Below are positions 1-6,615 of a stretch of 9,215 nucleotides of DNA, one piece after another. The DNA lies in NCBI GenBank assembly GCA_933226995.1, contig CAKOFP010000007.1, positions 1 through 9,215 on the forward strand, read 5' to 3'. Every line of letters starts with the position of its first letter. Position 1 is the first letter of the stretch. The notes beneath the pieces are model-generated. The model saw only the letters and a list, made by a program, of their open reading frames with translations. It ran no database searches and was not told the DNA's origin. The position numbers and the translations under genes are program-made. The DNA comes from Candidatus Nitrosopolaris rasttigaisensis (GTDB lineage Archaea; Thermoproteota; Nitrososphaeria; Nitrososphaerales; Nitrososphaeraceae).

Positions 1-137
1 GCCAAACTGTGTTGTTGTCTCTTACAATTTTCTAGTTCTTGAACCCGCTAGAACTCTAACTTTGTTCTGATAGACTCCTATTTCGGCACTATGGAAAACA
101 CGGATTCCGTATTTACTGCTTACAGGTTTACGCACAG

Positions 138-449
138 CTAAGATATATTATTCGTTGTGCTATCTAGAAAAGAAAGTTTCACTGATGCCAACACTTCTGA
201 TATAGGCTTGATATGCCCATAGCCATCCATTAGTCTGTTCCATATTCCCTTTATCTTTCCTCTATTCTCCGGGTCGTCTTTCAGCAAAACAATTAGGTCT
301 TCTAATAAAGCAGCTAACTTCGGTTTATCCTCTTCATCTACCTCGTTCCTTACGATTTTTATTTCTGAAGACTCGTTTAATTCAGAACTTCGTTGTGATA
401 ATCCTCGAGTAAGGATGTCGATCTTCTTAATGATCTCATCTCGTTCCAT
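138..449 (-). CDS. Small acidic helical protein of unknown function
   Basis: Encodes 103 residues from the ATG at 449. In-frame alternatives are an ATG at 488 (116 residues) and a TTG at 494 (118). I chose 449 because the extra N-terminus is short and unlike the charged helical remainder, and because a TATA-like element at about 505-513 on the minus strand would place transcription start near 483, after the ATG at 488. The protein is rich in Glu, Asp and Lys, has no signal peptide or membrane segment, and should be cytosolic and mostly helical. The C-terminal half is a leucine-rich helix, then an Asp-Pro-Glu-Asn-Arg turn, then two more helices ending near LASVKL. This layout vaguely recalls small C-terminal helical modules attached to archaeal and bacterial effector-like proteins, which is only an impression. 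No catalytic motif is visible. The gene stands alone, 330 bases or more from the divergently transcribed cupredoxin. The function is not recognised. Confidence 0.6.
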   Translation of the reverse strand: MERDEIIKKIDILTRGLSQRSSELNESSEIKIVRNEVDEEDKPKLAALLEDLIVLLKDDPENRGKIKGIWNRLMDGYGHIKPISEVLASVKLSFLDSTTNNIS

Positions 450-488
450 AGATGAATTACCGTAAGGAATTATATAAAGTGGAATCAT

Positions 489-812
489 TGCCAAATCATA
501 ACGAAGTATTATGAAGGAGCATACGAATCTATAGGAGTGGTTGCTTTTTCCTTTAGTCCTAATCCTATAATTCTACTCGCGTAAGGATTCATGGGCATAA
601 CAGGGTCCAGATTCGACTTCCTTCTAAGGAGCAGTCGCAATAATACTTTAGTATTCATTTTATTACATATGCAGTAAAGTAGTACGACCAGTGCTGATAA
701 TCATATAGAACCGGGATGCTCTGATCCGGGTTCGTAGTGTAGTAAATAATTAATCTCCAGCAGGTACATATGCATGCAGGAGTATCTATTAAATTAAAGT
801 AGTCTCTCATTC
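489..812. other. Intergenic region upstream of the cupredoxin gene
   Basis: I see no credible gene here. It separates the divergent unknown minus-strand gene from the plus-strand cupredoxin gene. The longest local ATG reading frame on the plus strand (591-677, 28 codons) has no supporting features. Structural elements are an imperfect inverted repeat at 709-732 (AACCGGGAT / ATCCGGGTT around a six-base loop, one G-G mismatch), an AATCCT/AGGATT pair near 560-589, and an eight-base palindrome TGCATGCA at 771-778. AT-rich TATA-like stretches occur at about 742-753 and 787-797. Either could serve the downstream gene. The sequence alone does not decide between them. Confidence 0.5.
709..732. repeat. 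Imperfect inverted repeat AACCGGGAT...ATCCGGGTT
   Basis: Nine positions pair around the six-base loop 718-723, with one G-G mismatch at 713/728. It lies about 100 bases before the cupredoxin start and upstream of both candidate TATA elements, so it could be an operator-like site. No T-run follows on either strand, which argues against a simple terminator. The role is not established. Confidence 0.35.
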
Positions 813-814
813 TT

Positions 815-820
815 GGTGAG
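815..820 (+). promoter_or_regulatory. Ribosome binding site GGTGAG deciding the cupredoxin start
   Basis: GGTGAG lies seven bases before the ATG at 828 and matches the archaeal anti-Shine-Dalgarno end of 16S rRNA (GGTGA core). It supports 828 over the in-frame TTG at 813, which would place this motif inside the coding region. It implies a leadered transcript. Confidence 0.5.
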
Positions 821-827
821 AGAAAGG

Positions 828-1538
828 ATGAACAATAAACTTGTCTTAATAAACGGTGCACTCGCGATAGCTATAGTCGCAGGGATATTATTGGTGGTTG
901 TCACTGCTAGAATTTCGGGACCGGAATTCGTTTCTGGGAAATTACTTTCTGCAAGGCTCTTGGCTAATGCTAACACCCTGAATAATCTCACAACAGGGAA
1001 CGTGGTCAAAGTAAAGACTGGCGGGGGAGACAATAATGTGTCATCAACCCAATTTTTCCCACAAACAGTCGAAATTAAAACTGGAGGAACTGTTACTTGG
1101 TACAATCCCACTCGCGTACCAGAACCCCATACCGTTACCTTTCAGATGGGTAGTTTATACCCAACACAGTCTTTTCTGCCGGTAGAGGTGTCAAAATCTG
1201 CTCAATTAAACCTATTGCCGTCGGCTTCTTCTAACGGCGAACCAATTGTTGTCCCCGGGCAAAACCACACAAGTTTCATAATAGCCGCAAATGCTAGAGC
1301 TTACAATCCGGTTGTCATTAATTCAAATGGCAGTATGACTTTCCTTAATTGGGACGCGAAATACACTATGAATGGAAGCGAGAAGTATATTAATTCGGGC
1401 TGGTTGTTTCCAAATGGCGAGACCCCGCCAGGCATTCAAGCTGGAAGAACGTTCACGATAACTTTTGAGAAAGCAGGCTTATATGAGTACACTTGCGTTT
1501 TTCATCCATGGATGACTGGAAAGGTCATTGTAAAATAA
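828..1538 (+). CDS. Membrane-anchored cupredoxin (type 1 blue-copper protein)
   Basis: Encodes 236 residues from the ATG at 828, chosen because GGTGAG sits seven bases upstream. A TTG at 813 would add five residues. Residues about 4-26 form one hydrophobic helix after a short Asn-Lys start. No clear signal-peptidase site follows, so an uncleaved N-terminal anchor facing outward is likely. The rest is a plastocyanin/halocyanin-like beta domain. The type 1 copper ligands are visible: His101 in EPHTVTF, then Cys223, His226 and Met229 in YTCVFHPWMTGKV. The spacing of about 120 residues between the first His and the Cys is much longer than in classical plastocyanin, so an insertion of about 75 residues (roughly 110-185) is present. 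The inferred role is electron carriage at the outer face of the membrane, or copper binding. It converges with the heme A synthase gene, which fits a respiratory setting, but no partner oxidase is in view. Confidence 0.88.
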   Translation: MNNKLVLINGALAIAIVAGILLVVVTARISGPEFVSGKLLSARLLANANTLNNLTTGNVVKVKTGGGDNNVSSTQFFPQTVEIKTGGTVTWYNPTRVPEPHTVTFQMGSLYPTQSFLPVEVSKSAQLNLLPSASSNGEPIVVPGQNHTSFIIAANARAYNPVVINSNGSMTFLNWDAKYTMNGSEKYINSGWLFPNGETPPGIQAGRTFTITFEKAGLYEYTCVFHPWMTGKVIVK

Positions 1539-1641
1539 ATAATCTAAATTACAATATAATAGTACTATTAGATCCATTGCTTTGATCGCGTGAGTGTGAT
1601 TTTATAGAAAATTACCCTACGCAGTCAATTATACGGTCTTA

Positions 1642-1648
1642 TTTTTTT
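1642..1648 (+). terminator. Possible T-run terminator after the cupredoxin gene
   Basis: A run of seven T residues occurs about 105 bases after the cupredoxin stop and just before the end of the convergent heme A synthase gene. Archaeal RNA polymerase commonly terminates at T-rich tracts without a strong hairpin. No clear stem precedes it, so the call rests on the T-run and the convergent layout only. Confidence 0.35.
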
Positions 1649-1658
1649 AGCGACTTGT

Positions 1659-2108
1659 TTAGTTTGGTATATTTATTAATCGATAAGATGAGACGAAAGT
1701 AATCAGAGCCAAAGCGAATAGAAAAACACCTGTTGATAAATGGGTTGCCACAAGCAAAGCGTCTAATTTTGTATTGACAACAAACATACCCAATACAATC
1801 TGAAGTGCGACTATAATACCAGCTGCGATAGCAGTTTTTCTCATAATTCCGGATTTCTTCGTAGCATAACCTGCAGTAGCAAAGATAACGCCTGCAGTAA
1901 TCGCCGCGACAATTCTATGAATTTCCTCAAAAAGGTACTTTTTTGGTGGAATATTGAACCCGTTAGGACAAAGAGGCCAATCAGGGCATGATAGCCCTTG
2001 ATGTGAGGCATCGACATAAGTTCCGATGAGCATCACCGTAAAGAGCAAAGCTAATGACGCGAAGGAAAAGCAGACTATCCTCCTTACAATCATGCGATCA
2101 TCCACCAT
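1659..2108 (-). CDS. ctaA: Compact (half-size) CtaA/Cox15-type heme A synthase
   Basis: The 149-residue membrane protein has four predicted helices at about 10-29, 64-82, 92-111 and 116-141. Heme A synthase oxidises the C8 methyl of heme O to give heme A for aa3-type terminal oxidases. Diagnostic features are the first extracytoplasmic loop, GTYVDASHQGLSCPDWPLCPNG-like in its second half, with a cysteine pair (Cys41, Cys47), followed by the EEIHR motif (Glu61/62, His64) at the start of helix 2. A second histidine in ATHLSTG (His123) opens helix 4. Bacterial and mitochondrial enzymes have eight helices from two such bundles. A functional four-helix archaeal version is known, so this is probably complete rather than truncated. 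The ATG at 2108 is used. An internal ATG at 2093 (minus five residues) is also possible. A TATA-like element 24 bases upstream suggests a nearly leaderless message. No heme O synthase (CtaB) is in this window. Confidence 0.85.
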   Translation of the reverse strand: MVDDRMIVRRIVCFSFASLALLFTVMLIGTYVDASHQGLSCPDWPLCPNGFNIPPKKYLFEEIHRIVAAITAGVIFATAGYATKKSGIMRKTAIAAGIIVALQIVLGMFVVNTKLDALLVATHLSTGVFLFALALITFVSSYRLINIPN

Positions 2109-2127
2109 GGTACGCGCTAATTAGATG

Positions 2128-2136
2128 ATTATTAAC
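2128..2136 (-). promoter_or_regulatory. TATA-like box of the heme A synthase gene
   Basis: On the minus strand this reads GTTAATAAT and is centred about 24 bases before the ATG at 2108. Archaeal TATA boxes sit about 26 bases before the transcription start, so the message would start at or next to the start codon (leaderless). Confidence 0.4.
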
Positions 2137-2239
2137 CTTACATCTTGCATCGAAAAGTGGCTAACATCGCCGCATACTACAAATGTCTCTTCCAACAAAC
2201 CAACACACGATACAATGACCGTATATCAAGAGCTATAAT

Positions 2240-2341
2240 ATGGAAATGATGATGATTATGGCAAGGGCTTACGGAAGAGGCTTCGAAGCTGAGAAAGTTG
2301 AAAAAAGTCAAATATCAGTCATGACTAACTTATCAAAGTAA
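2240..2341 (+). CDS. Possible 33-residue small protein, Met-rich start
   Basis: A reading frame of 33 codons begins with five Met among the first seven residues (ATG GAA ATG ATG ATG ATT ATG) and continues with a charged segment containing ARAYGRGFEAEKVEK. There is no Shine-Dalgarno motif. The nearest TATA-like string (about 2221-2229) is too close for a normal promoter. It is the only open frame in an otherwise empty 450-base interval. The ATGATGA string at its start also resembles a C box of a C/D guide RNA, but the matching D box and terminal stem are not convincing. It may be chance. I do not recognise a family. Confidence 0.2.
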   Translation: MEMMMIMARAYGRGFEAEKVEKSQISVMTNLSK

Positions 2342-2377
2342 GAATCCTTAACATATAATTGAAATTGATACAGCAAA

Positions 2378-2395
2378 TAGCAGATAATCCTGCTA
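2378..2395. repeat. Perfect hairpin TAGCAG-6-CTGCTA
   Basis: A six-base perfect inverted repeat encloses the six-base loop 2384-2389. It lies about 160 bases beyond the gatE stop, in the direction of gatE transcription. It could be a transcript 3'-end structure or chance. No T-run directly follows on the minus strand. Confidence 0.3.
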
Positions 2396-2556
2396 GCCCA
2401 GAATTGTGACAGCGTGTTAGCTATGCCAATGAAACAAGAGAAAATTTTATTATTATCGATGCTAAAATAGTTGTAACCTATCCAGTTCTTTCTAACATTC
2501 GTCGGATATTCCGATCATGCAGAGAAGGTTTACTAGTTTATTTCATTTCTGCTAAG

Positions 2557-4500
2557 TCACGCCGATGCGGGTGGGCTAGTGTCAGAGCTATTGACCTTCA
2601 TCAACATATATTCTAGCTTCTGCTGTAACTTTGAATTGATTTTATGGCCGTCTGCTCTTCCTCTAAGAAGTGCCATACTTTTACCCATGAGTATTCCAAT
2701 TGCCCCGAGTCGTTTTTCAATAATTATAGGCGTATTCTCTTTTAGAATCTTCTCAATAGCTGTGTCCAATTCTTGATCACTTATCGCCGTTATGCCGAGT
2801 GCCATTTTGGCTTCTTCGACAGTTTCAGCCTCTTTATTCATCAGTTTTTCGAAAATTGAGATAACAGATTCTTTAGCGATTGTCCCATTATCAAGTCTTT
2901 TGAAAACGTCAAAAAGGATTTCATCCGATATTACTGCTGGATCCAATCCGCGTCGTTCCAGATTAATAAGGTCTTCTGTAAGTTTTGATGCAATAAAGGT
3001 GGGACGTACCTCTTTAACTGACCCGGCAATTTCCTCAAAAATGCCGAAATAATCAGAATCGAAGATTTGCTCTGCAAGTTTTTTGTTCAGGCTATATTTC
3101 TTGGCTAGGGAATTTAAGATGTCGTCCATTGATTTGGGGACAATTTCAGAAAGGGAAGCTATTCTTGAACTGTTGATTGGAATCGTCGGAACATCAGTTT
3201 CGGGATACATCCTTGCCGCGCCCGGTCTTGGTCTACTGAATACTGTTTTGCCATCAAATGTAGCAGCGCGTGTTTCTGGAGGAACACCATTCAACGCCAT
3301 CTTCAATCGCTGAATTATGGCTTCTATTGCAAAATCAACCTTGAGGTTTTGACCACCAACAATCACGAATGCATCCATTTCGGCATCTATACACAATTTA
3401 TTTTTTATTGCCTGAACTTCTTCGCTGCTGATACCATACCTTGGTAACTCATCAGAATGAAATACACCTCCGAGGCCATAAAATCTGACCAACTCACTAA
3501 GTTGCTTTCCTATACGTATATCCGGATATGGTTCAAATCCTATCATACCTCCAAAACCCCTTATCCTGATTGCCTTGAAAATGCTATTATTTTCTTGGAG
3601 TGCATTTATTACCACCTTCGAAGGAGACTTCGTTAAAATGTCGGTTACATCTTCAATCCTGTCACCAATTTCTTTTTCAACAACTTTCCTATTTCTTAGT
3701 TTTTGGGCAATTGTAATCAAACCATGTTGTCTGAGCATTTCATATTGTATAACTTTTACAAGTTGGTCCAATCGCTGCACACCTTTTACTTCAACCACAG
3801 CTCCATTATCTATGGAAATATTAACATCCTGTCTTATGCTTCCTAGCCCTCGTGCCACTCTCTTACTCGCGCGCAATAGCCTGCCGAGGGAAAGTGCAAT
3901 CCGCATTATTTCCTCAGGCGTGCCCGTGACCGGCTCGAGTGCAATTTCAACTAGTGGAACCCCTAATCTGTCCAGTCCGTACTCCCTAATTGTACCATCG
4001 TCTGAAATCAATTTGGCCGCATCCTCTTCAAGACATATACTTTGCACTTTCACTCTTTTTTCATTAACGTCAAGGTATCCACCATTGGCAACTAGAATTG
4101 TTCGCTGAAACCCGCCTGTATTCGAGCCATCAATTACGAATTTACGCATAACATGCAACTCATCACCAATATCCGAATGAAGGGCTAGGGAAATTATCAG
4201 TGCAGTCTCGAGCGAGCCGCTGTCAACGTCGTGTGGTGGCTCCTCGTCGGCCTCTACTAAGCAACTAGAAGCCGCTGATGCGTAATACTTTATCGTGCGC
4301 ATCTTTTTGAATTCGAATAGTGCAGCAGGATCATACGAGCCCAATTCGCTCTGGGTTGGTCGCAATTTACGAACGAAGGTCGCGCCATACTTTTCAATCT
4401 CTTTAGATCTACAACTACAAAATAGTTTGCAGTTGGTTGCTAACTGCTGGTGAATTTCAATCCCGACCTTAAGATTAATGACTACCGGATCTATCGCCAA
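2557..4500 (-). CDS. gatE: Glu-tRNA(Gln) amidotransferase subunit E
   Basis: The 647-residue protein is close to the usual archaeal GatE length of about 620-640. With GatD it converts misacylated Glu-tRNA(Gln) to Gln-tRNA(Gln) in the cytosol. GatE binds the tRNA, phosphorylates the glutamyl group with ATP and accepts ammonia from GatD. The GatB/GatE core is clear: GIEIHQQL at 13-20, GGFQRT at 129-134, LEEDAAK at 157-163, RLGVPLVEIALEP at 178-190 and GSIRQDVNISI at 220-230. It resumes after the AspRS-like (GAD) insertion, about 285-400, which separates GatE from bacterial GatB, with DGKTVFSRPRPGAARMYPETDVP-like residues at 416-438. A YqeY-type tail (about 575-635) ends the protein. The start is TTG at 4500. 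No ATG or GTG exists in frame between the upstream tandem stops and the conserved core. It follows gatD by 45 bases in the same frame. Confidence 0.97.
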   Translation of the reverse strand: MAIDPVVINLKVGIEIHQQLATNCKLFCSCRSKEIEKYGATFVRKLRPTQSELGSYDPAALFEFKKMRTIKYYASAASSCLVEADEEPPHDVDSGSLETALIISLALHSDIGDELHVMRKFVIDGSNTGGFQRTILVANGGYLDVNEKRVKVQSICLEEDAAKLISDDGTIREYGLDRLGVPLVEIALEPVTGTPEEIMRIALSLGRLLRASKRVARGLGSIRQDVNISIDNGAVVEVKGVQRLDQLVKVIQYEMLRQHGLITIAQKLRNRKVVEKEIGDRIEDVTDILTKSPSKVVINALQENNSIFKAIRIRGFGGMIGFEPYPDIRIGKQLSELVRFYGLGGVFHSDELPRYGISSEEVQAIKNKLCIDAEMDAFVIVGGQNLKVDFAIEAIIQRLKMALNGVPPETRAATFDGKTVFSRPRPGAARMYPETDVPTIPINSSRIASLSEIVPKSMDDILNSLAKKYSLNKKLAEQIFDSDYFGIFEEIAGSVKEVRPTFIASKLTEDLINLERRGLDPAVISDEILFDVFKRLDNGTIAKESVISIFEKLMNKEAETVEEAKMALGITAISDQELDTAIEKILKENTPIIIEKRLGAIGILMGKSMALLRGRADGHKINSKLQQKLEYMLMKVNSSDTSPPASA

Positions 4501-4545
4501 AGTTACAAGTCCAAATTTGGATTCGACATCTTTTAAGCTTACCTA

Positions 4546-5964
4546 TCAGATAGGTATAGCCATCGACATTTCATTTGCAATATTTTCCTGCATCAATTTC
4601 GTGGTGGATTTAGCGTCTTTACTATTTGCGAGGGCCCACATTGCTTTTACGGTAGCAGTCTCTGCCATCATGTCTGATAACGGAATTACGCCAATATCCA
4701 GCAGATCCCTACCAGTCTCGTATACAGTCATTCTCGTCCTTCCCCAGATACACTGCGAAGTCATGAAGACCAGTGCGCCTGATTCTACTGCATTTCGGAT
4801 TTGTGGAAAGCAATCTTTACTAACGTGGCCAAGGCCTGTTCCTTCAAGGATAATGGCCTTGTAACCTGCTGCCACCGCATGAGATATGAACTCCGGATTA
4901 AATCCAGGGTAGTATTTTAGTAGTACAGCTCTACTGTCAAATTCCGGTCCAACTAAAAGGCCATTAGTATTATTAGTACGCTTCTTAAGCTTCAGCCCAG
5001 TTTGTTCCAACTGCATTTCAAGAATTTCACCTCTGATTAGAGCTATAGGCACGCCATCTATTGATTCAAAGGCATCACGCCTGCTGGTATGATTCTTTCT
5101 CACCCTGGTACCAAGATGACAAGCAATTACGTCATCCGAAGTGGTAGCATGCATGCTAACAAAAACTCCGGTTAATTCAGACCTTACAGCAAATATCGTA
5201 GCACCTATAAGATTCAGGGCTGCGTCTGATGAGGGTCTATCAGACGATCGCTGTGCACCTACTAATACAACAGGAATAGGCAAGTTTTGTAAAGCAAAAC
5301 TAAGCGCGGCTGCAGTATAGTGCATAGTGTCGGTTCCATGGGAAACTATTATCCCTTGATACTTCCCCGATGCGACCTTTTCCTTTATCTTATGAGCAAT
5401 AATGGTCCAGTCCGCGGGCTTCAGATTTTCGCTGTATTCATTTAACAACACCTCGGGCTCAATTGAGGCATAATTTTCAAGTTCAGGTACAGAAGCATAT
5501 ATCTCGGATGCCGAAAGAGCTGCACTGACACCTCCTGTTCGATAATCTACTTTACTTGCGATCGTGCCACCCGTTCCTAGCAGCGCAATTTTGGGTTGTT
5601 CTTTGCTTCTGAAATTCTGGTTGATTGATTGACTGATTTTGAATTCCTTGCTTCCTTGTTTAAACGAATCCACAAAAGCCACATTTTTCGTAGCGGGTGC
5701 ATCAGGGACATCTCGAGTTGGGTCTGTTAATTTAGTAATCGATCGAACCTTATCTGTTCCAATCCCTACGTTGTAACCGCTTCTTAATTTGATAACAATA
5801 TGATTTTTGTCCGCTGATTCATAACGCGTCATCAAGATTCCCGTAAATTCATTCTCAGAGGTCTTTATTGTAATAGTGTCGCCTACGGCAACGCGCTGTT
5901 TACGAAGCAACTCCGCGCTCTTTTCTTTGTATCCTGTTAAATTGTCCTTATCTCTGACGGACAA
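4546..5964 (-). CDS. gatD: Glu-tRNA(Gln) amidotransferase subunit D
   Basis: The 472-residue protein is slightly longer than typical GatD (about 420-440). It is the L-asparaginase-like glutaminase subunit that releases ammonia from Gln/Asn for GatE. The N-terminal domain (about 24-80, starting VAVGDTITIKT) is the small beta domain typical of GatD. A 40-residue linker follows, then the asparaginase fold from about 124. Active-site motifs are intact: GTGGTIAS at 130-137, where Thr134 corresponds to the nucleophile region, and SHGTDTM at 208-214, with Thr211 and Asp212. AQRSSDRPSSDAALN at 237-251 and EGTGLGH at 374-380 are also as in the family. The linker with low conservation explains much of the extra length. 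The start is TTG at 5964: an in-frame TAG lies 27 bases upstream and the next ATG is codon 45, inside the N-terminal domain. A TATA-like box about 30 bases upstream suggests a short or absent leader. It leads the gatDE operon. Confidence 0.97.
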   Translation of the reverse strand: MSVRDKDNLTGYKEKSAELLRKQRVAVGDTITIKTSENEFTGILMTRYESADKNHIVIKLRSGYNVGIGTDKVRSITKLTDPTRDVPDAPATKNVAFVDSFKQGSKEFKISQSINQNFRSKEQPKIALLGTGGTIASKVDYRTGGVSAALSASEIYASVPELENYASIEPEVLLNEYSENLKPADWTIIAHKIKEKVASGKYQGIIVSHGTDTMHYTAAALSFALQNLPIPVVLVGAQRSSDRPSSDAALNLIGATIFAVRSELTGVFVSMHATTSDDVIACHLGTRVRKNHTSRRDAFESIDGVPIALIRGEILEMQLEQTGLKLKKRTNNTNGLLVGPEFDSRAVLLKYYPGFNPEFISHAVAAGYKAIILEGTGLGHVSKDCFPQIRNAVESGALVFMTSQCIWGRTRMTVYETGRDLLDIGVIPLSDMMAETATVKAMWALANSKDAKSTTKLMQENIANEMSMAIPI

Positions 5965-5989
5965 TCCTATTTCCGTGTGATCTTTTTTC

Positions 5990-5998
5990 TATATATTA
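5990..5998 (-). promoter_or_regulatory. TATA box of the gatDE operon
   Basis: The minus strand reads TAATATATA, centred about 30 bases before the TTG at 5964. Predicted transcription start is near 5968, so gatD would be almost leaderless. This fits the lack of a strong Shine-Dalgarno motif before the TTG, and makes gatD a promoter-proximal first gene rather than part of a longer operon with the gene upstream. Confidence 0.5.
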
Positions 5999-6084
5999 AC
6001 AAAACTGTGGCAAATAATCACGCAACCTCGCGTTACAGCTGCATAGATTCAAACGAGAGACGGATCTAAGCTCTGTGTTCGGTA

Positions 6085-6459
6085 TCAACGTGAACGTTCG
6101 ATAATCGCTATGCTTCTTGCCTCTAGAATATCCAGAACGGCCTTCTCAAGATCGTATTTTGTTATTTGTCCGAAATCCCAAGCGTCAATGAATCTCCTGT
6201 ACTCTTGTTCTAGTATTTTTGCAGTTTCCTGAAATTCTACCATTTTCTCAGGGCTATCGGGTGCTTTATAGCCCTTGGCAATCATAATAGGACACCTTTT
6301 GTCACCTTCGAGTGGAATATACCACGCATCTTTTGCAAATTCATAACGTCCTGTGCTCAGAGTGTTATACATACGCATTAGTTCATCGTTTGACAGCTTT
6401 TGCAAGTCAATTAGCCATCTTTCCTTCTCCATTTTGAACATAATCTTCTCCTCATCCAT
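6085..6459 (-). CDS. Uncharacterised 124-residue cytosolic protein
   Basis: I do not recognise this protein. It encodes 124 residues from the ATG at 6459. The frame stays open to a TTG at 6492 (135 residues), and another ATG is six codons downstream of 6459. The ATG at 6459 is favoured because a TATA-like element at 6496-6506 on the minus strand predicts transcription start near 6475, between the TTG and the ATG. The protein is charged and soluble, without signal or membrane segment. Visible features are an N-terminal helix (RWLIDLQKLSNDELMRMYN), a central segment with WYIPLEGDKRCPIMIAKGY, and C-terminal helices ending in DILEARSIAIIERSR. The normal amino-acid composition and balanced charge suggest a real gene. 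It lies between nadM and gatD in the same direction, with gaps of 156 and 120 bases and its own candidate promoter, so co-transcription is not required. Function unknown. Confidence 0.7.
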   Translation of the reverse strand: MDEEKIMFKMEKERWLIDLQKLSNDELMRMYNTLSTGRYEFAKDAWYIPLEGDKRCPIMIAKGYKAPDSPEKMVEFQETAKILEQEYRRFIDAWDFGQITKYDLEKAVLDILEARSIAIIERSR

Positions 6460-6495
6460 TCTCGTTTCGGTACAGCTAGTTCCAAACACCAATTG

Positions 6496-6506
6496 TACTA
6501 TACTTA
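6496..6506 (-). promoter_or_regulatory. TATA-like element of the 124-residue gene
   Basis: The minus strand reads TAAGTATAGTA, about 42 bases before the ATG at 6459. Predicted transcription start near 6475 leaves a leader of about 16 bases. It excludes the upstream TTG as start if it is the true promoter. Confidence 0.35.
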
Positions 6507-6615
6507 TGGACAGACAGCTAAAAATACATTTTCTTCAAATTAAAACCTCCAGCAAACAGCAATTTAACAGGTCCCTTAGCTTGCGTCGAATATTTCAGTA
6601 CTCAAGTTTGAGAAT

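Larger units (their letters stand above)
2109..2556. other. Gene-poor interval between heme A synthase and gatE
   Basis: About 450 bases without a convincing gene. It holds the heme A synthase promoter at its left end, a weak 33-codon plus-strand ORF (2240-2341), a run of six A at 2301-2306 (T-run on the minus strand, 250 bases past the gatE stop, so doubtful as its terminator), and a small perfect hairpin at 2378-2395. I found no cloverleaf consistent with a tRNA and no insertion-sequence remnant. Confidence 0.5.

Noticed and set aside
34..55. Hairpin AGTTCT...AGAACT and a GGTTCAA string on the minus strand suggesting a tRNA T-arm or a terminator
   Set aside because: The stem flanking the T-loop-like string does not pair as a T-arm, no acceptor or anticodon arms can be built, and no T-run follows for a terminator.
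591..677. 28-codon plus-strand ORF upstream of the cupredoxin
   Set aside because: It has no ribosome binding site, no promoter at the right distance and no recognisable sequence, and is within the range expected by chance.
655..861. Minus-strand ORF of 68 codons overlapping the cupredoxin start
   Set aside because: It covers the intergenic promoter region and the start of a clear gene, has a Cys/Tyr-rich composition with no domain, and is best explained as chance.
2246..2292. C/D box guide RNA (C box ATGATGA, D box CTGA)
   Set aside because: There is no internal D' or C' pair and the flanks do not form a terminal stem. The motif is also produced by a simple ATG/GAT repeat.
3575..4108. Plus-strand ORF of 177 codons, and other plus-strand ORFs between 2579 and 4864
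   Set aside because: They lie antisense to gatE and gatD, whose conserved motifs are continuous. The Ser-rich translations are the usual shadow of a real gene.
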